A stretch of 64,000 nt of DNA from Alteromonas macleodii ATCC 27126 (GCF_000172635.2 NC_018632.1:1116001-1180000); one strand, 5' to 3'; positions 47,881 to 58,446 are shown, counted from the first letter of the stretch. Notes: generated by a model from the letters alone, not told the origin. A program made the numbers and translations.

Positions 47881-47889
47881 GAGGGCATA

Positions 47890-50514
47890 ATGAGCGCAGA
47901 ATTTTCTACATTTATTAATATCGGTGAGCGTACCAACGTAACAGGCTCCGCTCGCTTTAAACGACTTATTCTTGAAGGCGATTATGAAACTGCACTTGAT
48001 GTCGCAAGGCAACAAGTAGAGAACGGCGCGCAGATCATCGATATCAATATGGATGAGGCCATGCTTGATTCAAAGCAGGCCATGATCACCTTTTTAAACC
48101 TGATTGCCTCTGAGCCAGATATTAGCCGAGTTCCCATTATGATCGACTCGTCTAAATGGGAGATCATCGAAGCAGGGCTTAAGTGTGTGCAGGGCAAAGC
48201 GATTGTTAACTCTATTAGCTTAAAAGAAGGGGAAGCGCTCTTCTTAAACCAAGCCAAGCTAATAAAGCGCTATGGTGCTGCAACCGTAGTTATGGCCTTT
48301 GACGAGACCGGCCAGGCCGATACACAAGCCCGCAAAGTTGAGATTTGTCAGCGTAGCTACAAGTTGCTGACAGAAGAAGTCGGCTTTCCTCCTGAAGATA
48401 TTATCTTTGACCCCAATATTTTTGCTGTAGCGACAGGTATTGAAGAGCACGATAACTACGCGGTTGATTTTATTGAAGCGACCCGCGAGATACGTAAAAC
48501 CTGTCCGTACTCACATATTTCTGGTGGCCTTTCTAATATTTCATTCTCGTTCAGAGGGAACAATCCGGTTCGCGAAGCTATGCACTCGGTATTCCTATAT
48601 CACGCTATTCGAGCGGGTATGGATATGGCTATTGTGAATGCAGGTCAGCTAGAAGTATACGACGAAATACCCGCTGAATTGCGCGATGCGGTTGAAGACG
48701 TGATTTTAAACCGCAGAAGTGATGCTACTGAACGCTTACTCGATATTGCACCGAACTATCAAGGAGACGGTAAAGCGGCCGCAAAGGAAGATTTATCCTG
48801 GCGCGAGCAAGAAGTGAATAAGCGCTTAGAGCATGCGCTTGTTAAAGGCATTACCGATTACATCATTGAAGATACTGAAGAAGCGCGTCAACAAGCTGAG
48901 CGTCCGTTACATGTTATTGAAGGGCCGTTAATGGACGGCATGAACGTAGTAGGGGATTTGTTCGGCGAAGGAAAAATGTTTCTTCCTCAGGTAGTAAAGT
49001 CGGCCCGTGTAATGAAAAAGGCGGTAGCCCATTTACAGCCATACATTGAAGAAGAAAAGTCAGACGATGCGAAAAGCAACGGTAAAATTCTATTAGCCAC
49101 GGTAAAGGGCGATGTTCACGATATCGGTAAAAATATCGTAGGCGTGGTACTTCAGTGCAATAACTTTGAAGTGATTGATCTTGGCGTAATGGTGCCAGCG
49201 GCGACAATCTTACAGACCGCCAAAGATGAAAACGTCGACATGATTGGTTTGTCAGGCCTAATTACACCATCACTTGACGAGATGGTTCACGTAGCTAAAG
49301 AAATGGAGCGTCAGGGCTTTGATATTCCGCTTCTTATTGGCGGGGCGACGACGTCTAAAGCGCACACTGCGGTAAAAATTGAACAAAATTATCATGCACC
49401 TGTGGCTTATGTTCCAAACGCAAGTAGAGCAGTAGGCGTGTGCCAGCGTCTTTTAAACAAAGCGTCTCGCGATATTTACGCGCAGGAACTGGCAAAAGAA
49501 TACGATACGGTACGCGAACAGCACGCCCGTAAGAAGCCGCGCAGCAAGCCGGTGACGTTAGAACAGGCCAGAGAAAACGCTTTTAGGCCAGATTTTACGA
49601 CTTTGCCAGTAAAACCTGCGAGCCTGGGTGTAACACCGGTAACCGCCGATTTGGCTAACCTGCGTAACTACATCGACTGGACACCTTTCTTCTTAACTTG
49701 GTCGTTAGCAGGTAAATACCCGCGTATACTTGAAGATGAGGTGGTGGGAGAGCAGGCACAGTCACTGTTTAACGACGCCAACGCCATGTTAGATAAAGTT
49801 ATTGAAGAGAACAGCCTTCAGGCGAAAGGCGTTATTGGTTTGTTTCCTGCTAACCGCGTTAATGACGATGTTGAAATTTACACTGATGAGTCGAGAAACC
49901 AGGTTCAAGGTGTTGCCCATCATTTGCGTCAGCAAACGCTAAAAGACAAATTTGCTAATTATTGTTTAGCAGACTTTGTGGCTGAAAAGTCGAGTGGCAT
50001 AAATGATTATGTGGGCGCTTTTGCCGTTACCGGTGGTATAGGGGAAGACGAGCTTGCTGAGAGCTATATTCAAGCAGGCGATGACTACAACGGTATTATG
50101 GTTAAAGCGGTGGCAGACAGGCTTGCCGAAGCGTTTGCGGAATATCTGCACGAGCAGGTGCGTAAGCACTATTGGGGCTACGCCGCTAACGAATCACTGA
50201 GTAACGAAGAACTTATCCGCGAAAAATATCAGGGCATTAGACCGGCACCAGGCTACGCTGCGTGTCCAGAACACACCGAAAAGCAGCTTATTTGGGATTT
50301 ATTGTCAGCAGAGCAGCATACAGGTATGAAGCTTACGGAAAGTTACGCCATGTGGCCGGGGGCGTCAGTATCGGGTTGGTATTTTGCTCACCCTGATGCC
50401 AAATACTTTGCGGTTGCCAAAATTCAAGCCGACCAAGTAGAAGATTACGCCACACGTAAAGGCTGGACCTTAGAAGAGGCTGAAAAGTGGTTGGGTCCAA
50501 ACTTAAGTGATTAA
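47890..50514 (+). CDS. metH: Methionine synthase MetH, folate/cobalamin/activation subunit
   Basis: 874 residues. Domains in order: pterin-binding (about 1-290, [19 protein letters not shown]), cobalamin cap and B12 domain (about 330-590, with D-x-H-x-x-G in [11 protein letters not shown]), and the SAM activation domain (about 600-874, with [15 protein letters not shown]). These are the remaining E. coli MetH modules in order. AGGAGGG overlaps the previous stop five bases before this ATG. Completes the metA-metH operon. Confidence 0.93.
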   Translation: MSAEFSTFINIGERTNVTGSARFKRLILEGDYETALDVARQQVENGAQIIDINMDEAMLDSKQAMITFLNLIASEPDISRVPIMIDSSKWEIIEAGLKCVQGKAIVNSISLKEGEALFLNQAKLIKRYGAATVVMAFDETGQADTQARKVEICQRSYKLLTEEVGFPPEDIIFDPNIFAVATGIEEHDNYAVDFIEATREIRKTCPYSHISGGLSNISFSFRGNNPVREAMHSVFLYHAIRAGMDMAIVNAGQLEVYDEIPAELRDAVEDVILNRRSDATERLLDIAPNYQGDGKAAAKEDLSWREQEVNKRLEHALVKGITDYIIEDTEEARQQAERPLHVIEGPLMDGMNVVGDLFGEGKMFLPQVVKSARVMKKAVAHLQPYIEEEKSDDAKSNGKILLATVKGDVHDIGKNIVGVVLQCNNFEVIDLGVMVPAATILQTAKDENVDMIGLSGLITPSLDEMVHVAKEMERQGFDIPLLIGGATTSKAHTAVKIEQNYHAPVAYVPNASRAVGVCQRLLNKASRDIYAQELAKEYDTVREQHARKKPRSKPVTLEQARENAFRPDFTTLPVKPASLGVTPVTADLANLRNYIDWTPFFLTWSLAGKYPRILEDEVVGEQAQSLFNDANAMLDKVIEENSLQAKGVIGLFPANRVNDDVEIYTDESRNQVQGVAHHLRQQTLKDKFANYCLADFVAEKSSGINDYVGAFAVTGGIGEDELAESYIQAGDDYNGIMVKAVADRLAEAFAEYLHEQVRKHYWGYAANESLSNEELIREKYQGIRPAPGYAACPEHTEKQLIWDLLSAEQHTGMKLTESYAMWPGASVSGWYFAHPDAKYFAVAKIQADQVEDYATRKGWTLEEAEKWLGPNLSD

Positions 50515-50537
50515 TGTTGATTAGGCAGGTAACGTGT

Positions 50538-51128
50538 ATGCAAATCGAAAAGCCTTTTAGTCAGGCTTGTGAGAACAACAAGCGCGCCATTTTGAGCGTG
50601 CTTGAACGTAAATTTGCCAATTGCCGACAGGTATTAGAGATAGGGAGTGGAACAGGTCAGCACGCCGTATTTTTGGCTGAGCATTTGCCCCATCTTATTT
50701 GGCACACAAGCGATCAACCACACTATCACGAAGGTATTGCCGCGTGGCTGAGTGATTCAAATACGCGGAATGTGAAACCTCCCATAGCATTTACCGTTGG
50801 GCAAGATGACTTTCCCAACCTCGACATAGACGGGATTTTTACGGCAAACACCGCGCATATCATGCAAAAAGAAGAGGCGAAGCTGCTCATGGAATCAGTA
50901 GCGTTGCACTTACCCAAAGGGGGCGTATTCTGTCAGTATGGCCCTTTTACACATAGTGGTAAGTTTACTTCTGAAAGTAACCAAGCCTTCCATACTTCGC
51001 TTTTAGCGCGTGGTTATGGTGGCTACCGCGATATCAATGAGCTTACTGCTTGGGCAGGCGAGTTAAGCTTGCAAGACATAATCGACATGCCCGCCAATAA
51101 CCATATGCTTATTTGGCAAAAACGCTAA
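50538..51128 (+). CDS. DUF938 SAM-dependent methyltransferase
   Basis: 196 residues from the ATG at 50538; an upstream ATG at 50514 overlaps the metH stop and adds eight unconserved residues. [19 protein letters not shown] is motif I, and [16 protein letters not shown] and [20 protein letters not shown] are the conserved segments of the DUF938 family. Substrate unknown. It could share the metA transcript. Confidence 0.82.
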   Translation: MQIEKPFSQACENNKRAILSVLERKFANCRQVLEIGSGTGQHAVFLAEHLPHLIWHTSDQPHYHEGIAAWLSDSNTRNVKPPIAFTVGQDDFPNLDIDGIFTANTAHIMQKEEAKLLMESVALHLPKGGVFCQYGPFTHSGKFTSESNQAFHTSLLARGYGGYRDINELTAWAGELSLQDIIDMPANNHMLIWQKR

Positions 51129-51207
51129 AGAAGTATCAAGGCTGCAGCACTTTGCTTTAAAAACAGTTAAAGCAAAGAAAGTCAGCACTCACATTAAAGG
51201 AGTAACT

Positions 51208-51492
51208 ATGAGCTTTAAAGTAAACCATTATTTCGACAATAAAGTGAGCTCGATTGGGTTTGAATCTGCAAACGGCCCCTGCACCTCGGGCGTGATGTCG
51301 CCGGGTGAATATACATTTTCTACATCACAAAAAGAGCTAATGAAAGTGGTTGAAGGTGAGCTAGTTGTGAAGCTTCCGGGAAGTGACGAATGGCAATCTT
51401 TTGCTACAGGCACCAGCTTTAATGTACCCGCCGATGCTTCTTTTGACGTAAAAGTGTCTACGCCTACCGCTTATCTTTGCTTTTACAGCTAA
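51208..51492 (+). CDS. ppnP: Pyrimidine/purine nucleoside phosphorylase PpnP
   Basis: 94 residues, a single cupin of the DUF1255/YaiE family: [36 protein letters not shown] and [14 protein letters not shown]. coli PpnP splits nucleosides with phosphate. It has GGAG upstream and a hairpin terminator about 90 bases downstream. Confidence 0.92.
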   Translation: MSFKVNHYFDNKVSSIGFESANGPCTSGVMSPGEYTFSTSQKELMKVVEGELVVKLPGSDEWQSFATGTSFNVPADASFDVKVSTPTAYLCFYS

Positions 51493-51585
51493 TTCTTAAA
51501 AGCGTTTAATTCACTCTGTATTTAAACTTTCGTAGAATTGACTTTCAGAGGTTGTAAAATTTCTCTGTATATCTCAAAGTATTAG

Positions 51586-51618
51586 AAGTGCAAGCGAGCT
51601 CGGCTCACTTGCGCTTTT
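51586..51618 (+). terminator. Terminator after ppnP
   Basis: AAGTGCAAGCGAG pairs with CTCACTTGCGCTT, with two imperfect positions, around a five-base loop and runs into TTTTAT. Confidence 0.65.
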
Positions 51619-51657
51619 ATACTAATAAAACTAAACCTGAAATGTGTGCGAATTATC

Positions 51658-51861
51658 AGGGCCTGTTGACCTTTGATGTACGAATTTCGGTCTAAATGGA
51701 AGCCTTTTAATCGCGAAACAGTCCTGCAAGCCTAGTGGGCTAAGTTAAAGGGTACTGCGTTGAATGTTTTCGACTTAGAACCACGAAACCGTCAAACATC
51801 CGCCTTGTCTAGATGGCACAAAGACCGCTGCAAAAACGTACTAAAAAGGTCAACAGGCCCT
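51658..51861. mobile_element. 204-bp MITE-like element with 17-bp terminal inverted repeats
   Basis: The ends AGGGCCTGTTGACCTTT (51658-51674) and AAAGGTCAACAGGCCCT (51845-51861) are perfect inverse complements. GTACG recurs three bases further in on both sides. The interior has no long reading frame. I see no clear target-site duplication. It fills most of the 426-base gap between ppnP and the chemoreceptor gene; the rest of that gap is the ppnP terminator and the chemoreceptor leader. Confidence 0.55.
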
Positions 51862-51918
51862 AGTGCTGGAATACACTTTTCACACGTTGTGGCGTTTAGT
51901 AAACAATGAGAAGTACAA

Positions 51919-53940
51919 ATGAAATCCATATCACTCCAAAAAAAGTTCATGCTTATCGTTGGCGGTAGCATAGCTTTGATGTTACTCATTACGGCGTTTT
52001 TCTTAGTCAATACCGTTGCAGATAACACCCGCAGTCGCGTAGAAAAAGAGCTTAAATCCTTAGTTGCACGTGAGGCTAATGACGTTGAAGGATTCTTCGC
52101 AACCTATGGCGGCGTTGCTAGAGCATTCCTAAGTAGTCCTTTTCTACAAGATTTTTTTACGCGCCATAACACGCGAGGGGCGCCCGAAAGCCAACTGACT
52201 CAATCCAAAGATATCTATGCCACATTTGAGGGCATCAGCAGTCAAGATCCCATTATTAAATCGGCGTTCTTTGGTTCAGCTAAGACGGGTGAATACTTCT
52301 ATGAAGAGGGCCGAGTCGGCGTCGACACTTCGGGTCCTGATGCTGGCAATCCTAACGCCGGTTACTTTGCAACTAAGCGTCCGTGGTTTACTACTGCCGT
52401 TGAAAAAGGAAAGCTATATGTAACGCCTCCTGCTGTCGATTCCCAAGATGGAAGCGTATCTGCAGTAGTACAAACCCCGATATACAAAAATGGAGCGTTA
52501 CTAGGCGTTGGCGGTGTCGATATTCTTATTAGCACGGTGGGTAAGGTCATAGATGCCATTCGTTATGAAGAACAAGGCACGGCGTTTTTACTCGATGAAA
52601 ACCAAAACATTGTTTACTTTCCAAAACAGAGCAAAGCGTTGCCACTAAGCTCCTCTATTCGCAACTTTGACAGCGTGTTTGATAGCACTGAAGGGTTTGG
52701 CAAGTTGGCAAGTAATATAGCGGCTAATGAATCTGGTATTGTGCACGTAACCTGGAAGGGGGAAGACTATGTTGCGGTTTTTGAGCACGCTCAGTTAACT
52801 AACCCACAAATGAATTGGTCGCTGGGCATTCTTATCCCTGCAAGCATCATTGATAGCCCTATAAATAATGCAATTACTACGGCAATTATCGTCGCCTTTG
52901 TGATTATTGGATTAATAGCGCTTATTACTTATTTTGCGAGTGCTAAAGTCACTCAACCTTTGGTCGAAATGCGCAACGCAATGGCGGAAATAGCGCATGG
53001 CGACGGCGACTTAACCAAGCGTCTGGAAGTTAAGAGCAACGACGAAATCGGTGCGCTTGCCATAGAGTTTAATACCTTTACCGATAAACTAAGATCATTG
53101 CTAAAAGATACTGCCGCTAACACTAAGGCTGTTTCTGATGCAGCGGATCACCTTCGAGATGTGAGTCACGCGACTAGCAAGGAAATTAACCAAGAGCGTA
53201 GTCAGGTGGACAATGTGTCTACGGCAGTCACGCAGATGGCTGCTACCGTCGTTGAAATTTCAAAAAATGCGGCACAGTCCAGTGACGCTGCGACTAAAGC
53301 AGATGAATTGGTACAAGCCGGCAGTGAGCAAGTGCAAGATGCCATGAGGGAAATTCGCGCGCTGGCTGACGCCATCAGTCAGGGTGTTGAAGTTGTGGGC
53401 GGATTGAGCAAAGAGTCAGATAGCATCGGTGCTGTAGTCGATGTAATTAACAGCATTGCTGAACAAACTAATTTACTGGCATTAAACGCAGCCATTGAAG
53501 CGGCGAGAGCCGGTGAACAGGGGCGCGGCTTTGCCGTTGTTGCAGATGAAGTTCGCTCATTAGCAAGTCGTACACAAGAATCGACGACTGATATACGAAA
53601 AATGGTAGAGCGATTGCAGGCGATGTCTGAGCAGACCAACAGTGTTATGCAGGAAGGACAAACCCGTTCTCAATCTGGTGTCGATAAGACAGAGAAAGTG
53701 GTCGAAACGCTTAAAGACATTACCCAGTCTATAGGTTTGGTTCACGAGCAAAGTACTCACATAGCACTGGCGACCGAGCAGCAAACGGAGGTGGCGCAAG
53801 ATATTAATAAGTCGCTCGTAGCTATCACTGGTTTAAGTGATAAAACTAGTCAGCATGCAGAAGAGTTAGCTGTGGAAGCTACGCAGCTAAGTGCCGTCTC
53901 TGGTGACTTAAAAGAATTGGTGGGGCAGTTTAAAATTTAG
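51919..53940 (+). CDS. Methyl-accepting chemotaxis protein with dCache sensor
   Basis: 673 residues. An N-terminal membrane helix (about 10-33), a large periplasmic dCache_1 domain (about 40-310, with the [15 protein letters not shown] segment), a second helix (about 315-340), a HAMP domain (about 345-400) and a cytoplasmic signalling part whose hairpin tip (about 514-555) has [20 protein letters not shown] and [17 protein letters not shown]. Ligand unknown; dCache domains often bind amino acids or amines. Located just after the MITE-like element. Confidence 0.92.
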   Translation: MKSISLQKKFMLIVGGSIALMLLITAFFLVNTVADNTRSRVEKELKSLVAREANDVEGFFATYGGVARAFLSSPFLQDFFTRHNTRGAPESQLTQSKDIYATFEGISSQDPIIKSAFFGSAKTGEYFYEEGRVGVDTSGPDAGNPNAGYFATKRPWFTTAVEKGKLYVTPPAVDSQDGSVSAVVQTPIYKNGALLGVGGVDILISTVGKVIDAIRYEEQGTAFLLDENQNIVYFPKQSKALPLSSSIRNFDSVFDSTEGFGKLASNIAANESGIVHVTWKGEDYVAVFEHAQLTNPQMNWSLGILIPASIIDSPINNAITTAIIVAFVIIGLIALITYFASAKVTQPLVEMRNAMAEIAHGDGDLTKRLEVKSNDEIGALAIEFNTFTDKLRSLLKDTAANTKAVSDAADHLRDVSHATSKEINQERSQVDNVSTAVTQMAATVVEISKNAAQSSDAATKADELVQAGSEQVQDAMREIRALADAISQGVEVVGGLSKESDSIGAVVDVINSIAEQTNLLALNAAIEAARAGEQGRGFAVVADEVRSLASRTQESTTDIRKMVERLQAMSEQTNSVMQEGQTRSQSGVDKTEKVVETLKDITQSIGLVHEQSTHIALATEQQTEVAQDINKSLVAITGLSDKTSQHAEELAVEATQLSAVSGDLKELVGQFKI

Positions 53941-53997
53941 CGCCATTCATACCGTTAACCGCGCATAATGCGCGACAGTCTTTAATTAGAGCGTTGT

Positions 53998-54030
53998 CGC
54001 TTGCCAACATTGTTGGCAAGCGAATTATTT
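53998..54030 (+). terminator. Terminator after the chemoreceptor gene
   Basis: CGCTTGCCAACA and TGTTGGCAAGCG form a 12-pair inverted repeat, followed by an AT-rich tract. It may also serve the converging LysR gene. Confidence 0.7.
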
Positions 54031-54076
54031 TATTCCCTAGTTTGACATAAGTTTTCCGAAATACAGTTTGGAACAC

Positions 54077-54964
54077 CTATGGCTTGTGCGTTTGCGAAAG
54101 GGCAATGAAATCATCTACAAACCCCAATACGTCCTGCGCTTTTCTATGACCCAAGTACAGCGTTTTTGATACGCCTTGTTCACCAAGCGACCGACAAGTC
54201 AGGAGATCGCTTTCTTTTGATTCATCAATCAACCATTTAGGTAGCGCAGTAACACCACGTCCCGCTGCTACCATTTGTAAGATGATCTCTGTGGTTTCAA
54301 TCGTTTTATGTTGCCTCACTGTGCAATTGGCAGGAGTAAGAAAATGCGTGAATACGTCCAGTCGACTGAGTTCTACGGGGTAGGTGATAAGGGTCTCATT
54401 GCTTAAGTCTTTCGGTGTAACAAATGGTTTCTCTGCCAAAGGGTGGTGCTTATCCATTACCAACACTTGTTCATATTCGAACACTGGCGTGTAGGTAATG
54501 GTTTCAAGTGAAAGAGGGTCTGGCGTGAGCAATATATCAATATCGTACCCGTGAAGCGCTTGTAAACCGCCAAAAGAGAACGCGCGGCGTACATCTACAT
54601 CAACATCTGGAAAGGCTTTCAAAAAAGGCGCCACTACCTTGAGCAACCATTCAAAACACGGGTAGCACTCCATCCCAATACGTAATATGCCCTGTTTACC
54701 ATCGGCGAATCTGCGTAATTGGGCTTCAGTATGCTCAAACTGGGGTAAAACTCGGTGAGCTAAGCCCAATACACTCTGACCCGCCTGAGTCAGCGTGAGT
54801 CTTCTGCCGTCTTTTTTCCAAAGCGGTACGTCAAAATGGGCTTCCAACTTTTTCATTGCGTGGCTTAACGCTGACTGGGTTAGAAAAAGCGATTTTGCCG
54901 CTTCTGTCATCGTGCCTTCAGCATCTATCGCTCTTACTATTCGTAAATGTTGTCTATCAATCAT
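54077..54964 (-). CDS. LysR-family regulator, MetR-like
   Basis: 295 residues. The N-terminal winged helix (MTEAAKSLFLTQSALSHAMKKLE) is followed by a periplasmic-binding-type effector domain. RIGMECYPCFEWLLKVV matches the MetR signature (ECxxCxxWL) that binds homocysteine. In E. coli MetR activates metE and metH. Here it lies 17 bases after the OxyR-like gene, as its second cistron, about 3.5 kb from metH on the opposite strand; the target genes cannot be assigned. Confidence 0.8.
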   Translation of the reverse strand: MIDRQHLRIVRAIDAEGTMTEAAKSLFLTQSALSHAMKKLEAHFDVPLWKKDGRRLTLTQAGQSVLGLAHRVLPQFEHTEAQLRRFADGKQGILRIGMECYPCFEWLLKVVAPFLKAFPDVDVDVRRAFSFGGLQALHGYDIDILLTPDPLSLETITYTPVFEYEQVLVMDKHHPLAEKPFVTPKDLSNETLITYPVELSRLDVFTHFLTPANCTVRQHKTIETTEIILQMVAAGRGVTALPKWLIDESKESDLLTCRSLGEQGVSKTLYLGHRKAQDVLGFVDDFIALSQTHKP

Positions 54965-54981
54965 AATAAATTACAACCAGT

Positions 54982-55950
54982 TTAACGTTTTTGAAGAGGG
55001 CTTGGGGCAGCACTGACTATAGTCACGGCGTCCGACAGGCGAGTTTCAATTATCTCTTTTATGATAATTGATATTTCTCTAAAGGTCTTTCGTCCAGGCG
55101 CAGTGTTTCTCCACGCTAATGAGTGCTGACGCTCAATAGGCATATCGGCAATCTCACACACGTGTAATGCTTCAGGCTTGTGCAACTCAGAATGAATATA
55201 AAGCCCGGGTAGGAAGGCTACACCCATGCCCATTACCACCATTTGACGCAAAGTATCTAGGCTGGTGCCCTCATAATCTCGCTGTAAATCTGCCCCAATC
55301 TCATCGCAAATGCGCTGCACTTGATGATGAAAGTGATGTCGGTCTTCTAGTGTTAACACTTTCTCGCCGCTTATTTCTTCTGGCTTAACATAGGCTTTTC
55401 CTGACAATTTGTGATCAGAAGGCGTGACGAATTTTAAAGGCTCTTTGAAGAGTGGTTGCGTGATTAATTGAGAGTTTTCGCCTGAAAGTGGCGAAAGAAT
55501 TAGGTCATATTCACCACGCAGTAGACCGTGTTGCAATGCGTTAGGGGCGCCTTCTCGAACATAGAAGCGCAAGCCGGGCTTCCGTTTGTGCAGATCTGGT
55601 AGCACAAAGGGAAGTAAATAAGGCCCTAGCGTTGGCGGTATCCCTAACCGGTAGGTTACAACTTCACCCTCGGACAAGTCTCGTGCAATTTCGCTGAACC
55701 GTTGAGAGGCCTGCAGCACCTCTTCCGCTGCATCAAGCAAGGCTTTACCTTGGGGAGATAACAGCGTTCCTGTGCGTGAACGTTCAAAAAGCGTTAGCCC
55801 TAAGAGGTTCTCTAGCGCACTGATCTGACTGGTCAGAGTAGGCTGACTAATTCCCAGTATTCCCGCTGCTTGCCTGAAGCTTAGGTATTTAGCCACTGCA
55901 ACAAAATAGCGGATTTGGTTAATTGACGGGGTCTTTCCGTTGAATTGCAT
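54982..55950 (-). CDS. LysR-family regulator, OxyR-like without peroxidatic cysteine
   Basis: 322 residues. The winged helix (SFRQAAGILGISQPTLTSQI) and effector domain follow OxyR closely, for example VLTLEDRHHFHHQVQRIC aligns with the E. coli redox region. However, E. coli Cys199 is His206 here, while Cys208 is kept as Cys215. So the OxyR disulfide cannot form, and H2O2 sensing by that mechanism is unlikely. It is divergent from a carbonic anhydrase-SulP pair with an OxyR-type operator between, so it probably controls those genes, perhaps in response to CO2 or a metabolite. Confidence 0.85.
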   Translation of the reverse strand: MQFNGKTPSINQIRYFVAVAKYLSFRQAAGILGISQPTLTSQISALENLLGLTLFERSRTGTLLSPQGKALLDAAEEVLQASQRFSEIARDLSEGEVVTYRLGIPPTLGPYLLPFVLPDLHKRKPGLRFYVREGAPNALQHGLLRGEYDLILSPLSGENSQLITQPLFKEPLKFVTPSDHKLSGKAYVKPEEISGEKVLTLEDRHHFHHQVQRICDEIGADLQRDYEGTSLDTLRQMVVMGMGVAFLPGLYIHSELHKPEALHVCEIADMPIERQHSLAWRNTAPGRKTFREISIIIKEIIETRLSDAVTIVSAAPSPLQKR

Positions 55951-56002
55951 GGTGAAAATGGCTCTCTATTACTATGCTTATGGGTAGTGATACGTAAGCG
56001 GT

Positions 56003-56041
56003 GATAGTATTTAGCTATCGCGAGTTAGTATATTAAACTAT
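56003..56041. promoter_or_regulatory. OxyR/LysR-type operator between the OxyR-like gene and carbonic anhydrase
   Basis: ATAG-N7-CTAT (56004-56018, within GATAGTATTTAGCTATC) fits the OxyR half-operator. TTAG (56025-56028) and CTAT (56038-56041) continue it at the 10-11 base spacing of a four-contact LysR site. It is 68 bases before the carbonic anhydrase ATG and 53 bases before the divergent gene. Confidence 0.65.
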
Positions 56042-56108
56042 TAATCTATCAGGTGAAACTGGCGTAATTACATAATCATTACAATTATTAAAAAATTGGG
56101 AGTTATAT

Positions 56109-56762
56109 ATGGATCACGTTATCTCAGGTGTTGCCAAATTCCAGAAAGAAGTTTACCCAAACAAAAAAGCTACGTTTCAAAAACTAGCTACTGGGCAGAA
56201 CCCTGAAGTGCTTTTCATTACGTGCTCTGATTCACGTATCGACCCGAACTTAGTAACACAAACTGATCCGGGTGAGCTATTTATCTGCCGTAATGCGGGC
56301 AACATCGTACCTCCTCACAGCAACCAAACTGGTGGCATGACAGCGTCTATTGAATTTGCAGTTGCTGCACTGGGCGTTTCTCACATTGTTATTTGTGGCC
56401 ATACTGACTGTGGTGCGATGAAAGGCGCCATCAACCCTGAAGGCTTAAGTGCGCTTCCGCATGTAAAAGAGTGGCTAGGTCATTGCCGTGTTGCAACTGA
56501 AGTTGTTAAAGAGCGCTGTGGCCATTCAGACCTTTCTATTGACGACCTAGAAGCGGTAACGAAAGAGAACGTTGTTCAGCAAATTCAGCACCTTCGTACT
56601 CACCCTGCTGTTGCTGCAAAAATTGCAACAGGTCAGGTTAAGCTCCACGGATGGGTTTATAACATTGGTTCAGGTGAAGTACTTTACTACAACACTGAGT
56701 CTGGTGAATTCGATGTAATGGACGAGTCAACTGCCGAAGCACAACTTGCTCGCGGTGAATAA
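56109..56762 (+). CDS. Beta-class carbonic anhydrase
   Basis: 217 residues. Zinc ligands are Cys39 (ITCSDSR, with Asp41 and Arg43), His98 and Cys101 (ICGHTDCGAMKG). It interconverts CO2 and bicarbonate in the cytoplasm. GGGAG precedes the ATG. Followed 11 bases later by a SulP transporter, the arrangement expected of a bicarbonate uptake and interconversion unit. Confidence 0.94.
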   Translation: MDHVISGVAKFQKEVYPNKKATFQKLATGQNPEVLFITCSDSRIDPNLVTQTDPGELFICRNAGNIVPPHSNQTGGMTASIEFAVAALGVSHIVICGHTDCGAMKGAINPEGLSALPHVKEWLGHCRVATEVVKERCGHSDLSIDDLEAVTKENVVQQIQHLRTHPAVAAKIATGQVKLHGWVYNIGSGEVLYYNTESGEFDVMDESTAEAQLARGE

Positions 56763-56773
56763 GGTCTATAACT

Positions 56774-58411
56774 ATGGTAAAAATTAACCTTTCAAACCTA
56801 CGAGGCGATTTTACCGGCGGTTTAACAGCCGGTATCGTTGCTTTACCACTGGCGCTTGCACTTGGTGTAGCGTCAGGCTTAGGCCCAATGGCGGGTCTGT
56901 ACGGTGCTATTGCGGTTGGCTTCTTTGCCGCACTTTTCGGTGGTACACCAGCACAGATTTCTGGTCCAACGGGGCCTATGGTTGTTGTTCTTGCAGGCTT
57001 GTTCGCAAGTCTATCAGGCGACGCCAGCCTTATATTCACAGCTGTGATATTGGCCGGTATATTCCAGATTGTTTTTGGTGTCCTTGGCGTTGGTCAATAC
57101 ATTCGCCTGGTGCCTTACCCGGTAATATCGGGCTTTATGTCGGGCATCGGTGCAATCATCATCATTCTTCAAATCGGCCGCTTGCTGGGCCATGAGCCGC
57201 CAGGCGGAACAATCGGCGCATTGACATATTTGCCAACCGCGCTTGCCGATATTGATTTTGCAACCTTGGCGTTAGGCCTTGGTACCTTGGTTATTGCCTA
57301 CAAATGGCCACCGCAATTAGGCAAGTATGTGCCTGGCGCACTGGCTGCACTTATCATTGGCACGCTTGTAAGTTTAGCGCTGTCTGTGCCAATCCTTGGT
57401 GATATCCCGACGGGTTTACCTAGCCTTCACCTTCCAGTATTTGACCAAAGCAAAGCACTGCTTATTCTTGAAGCCGCGTTTATTCTAGCTGTGCTGGGAG
57501 CCATCGATAGTCTACTTACATCTCTTGTTGCTGATAACATGACGCGTACCCGTCACGATAGTAACAAAGAGCTAATCGGCCAAGGTATTGGTAATACATT
57601 TGCTGGTCTTATCGGCGGTATCGCAGGTGCAGGCGCAACGATGCGTACTGTTGTAAATATCCGAAGCGGTGGTAAGTACAACATATCAGGCATGGTACAC
57701 GCGCTAGTTCTTCTAGCAATTGTGTTAGGTCTTAGCCCGCTAGCAGCGCAAATTCCTCACGCTGTTCTTGCTGGTATCTTGGTCAAAGTTGGCTTAGATA
57801 TCATCGACTGGAGTTACTTGAAGCGCGCTCACAAAGGCCCACGTTGGGACTTCGGCCTAATGATTATGGTGCTTGCGCTAACGGTATTTGTAGATCTGAT
57901 CACAGCAGTTGGTGTTGGCGTGGTATTCGCAGCATTAGCTTACGTTAAGCAAATCGCACAGCTGCAAATTGAAGAGCTTAAGAAAATCCCTGAGTCGTTA
58001 AACGACCCTAAAGAAAATGAGCTATTGGAATCTCTTAAAGACAAAGTATCAATCTTTAGTTTTGGCGGACCACTAAGCTTTGGTGCGGCTGCCGATTTGG
58101 GCCACCACGTTCGTGAGCGTGTGAAACCGGGTTCTAAAGTCACCATTTTAGATTTCTCGCGCGTTCCACTTATGGATGTTTCTGCTGCGATGGCAGTTGA
58201 TACAGTTACCTCAGATGCACTAGCGGCAGGTCGTCAGCTGGTTATTTGTGGTGCTAATGCAGAAGTCAATAAGGTGCTTGAGGGCGTAAACGAAGCGCAC
58301 CCAGGTATCCCCAACTTTGACACGCTACACGACGCCTTGCTTTACGCAGAAAAGCAAGTAGCCGGGACTGAAAGCAAAAACACCCGTTTTCAAGCCGCAA
58401 CGCAGTCGTGA
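56774..58411 (+). CDS. SulP-family anion transporter (putative bicarbonate transporter)
   Basis: 545 residues. About twelve to fourteen membrane segments (residues ~10-395, with GIVALPLALALGVASG and QISGPTGPMVVVL typical of SulP) precede a cytoplasmic STAS domain (about 415-520). SulP proteins carry sulfate, bicarbonate or dicarboxylates. Being co-transcribed with a carbonic anhydrase argues for bicarbonate, as with BicA, and Na+ dependence would be expected; this is inference. Confidence 0.88.
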   Translation: MVKINLSNLRGDFTGGLTAGIVALPLALALGVASGLGPMAGLYGAIAVGFFAALFGGTPAQISGPTGPMVVVLAGLFASLSGDASLIFTAVILAGIFQIVFGVLGVGQYIRLVPYPVISGFMSGIGAIIIILQIGRLLGHEPPGGTIGALTYLPTALADIDFATLALGLGTLVIAYKWPPQLGKYVPGALAALIIGTLVSLALSVPILGDIPTGLPSLHLPVFDQSKALLILEAAFILAVLGAIDSLLTSLVADNMTRTRHDSNKELIGQGIGNTFAGLIGGIAGAGATMRTVVNIRSGGKYNISGMVHALVLLAIVLGLSPLAAQIPHAVLAGILVKVGLDIIDWSYLKRAHKGPRWDFGLMIMVLALTVFVDLITAVGVGVVFAALAYVKQIAQLQIEELKKIPESLNDPKENELLESLKDKVSIFSFGGPLSFGAAADLGHHVRERVKPGSKVTILDFSRVPLMDVSAAMAVDTVTSDALAAGRQLVICGANAEVNKVLEGVNEAHPGIPNFDTLHDALLYAEKQVAGTESKNTRFQAATQS

Positions 58412-58446
58412 AGTAATATCAAGGTAAGATAAACCTTTCCCTTTTG

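Noticed and set aside
47878..47890. The metH stop as a nonsense mutation
   Set aside because: A full ribosome binding site overlaps the TAG and is placed correctly before an ATG, and the break is exactly at a domain linker. This looks like a true gene boundary.
51493..51918. A small gene in the gap between ppnP and the chemoreceptor gene
   Set aside because: Only short broken frames occur; the stretch is explained by a terminator, the inverted-repeat element and a leader.
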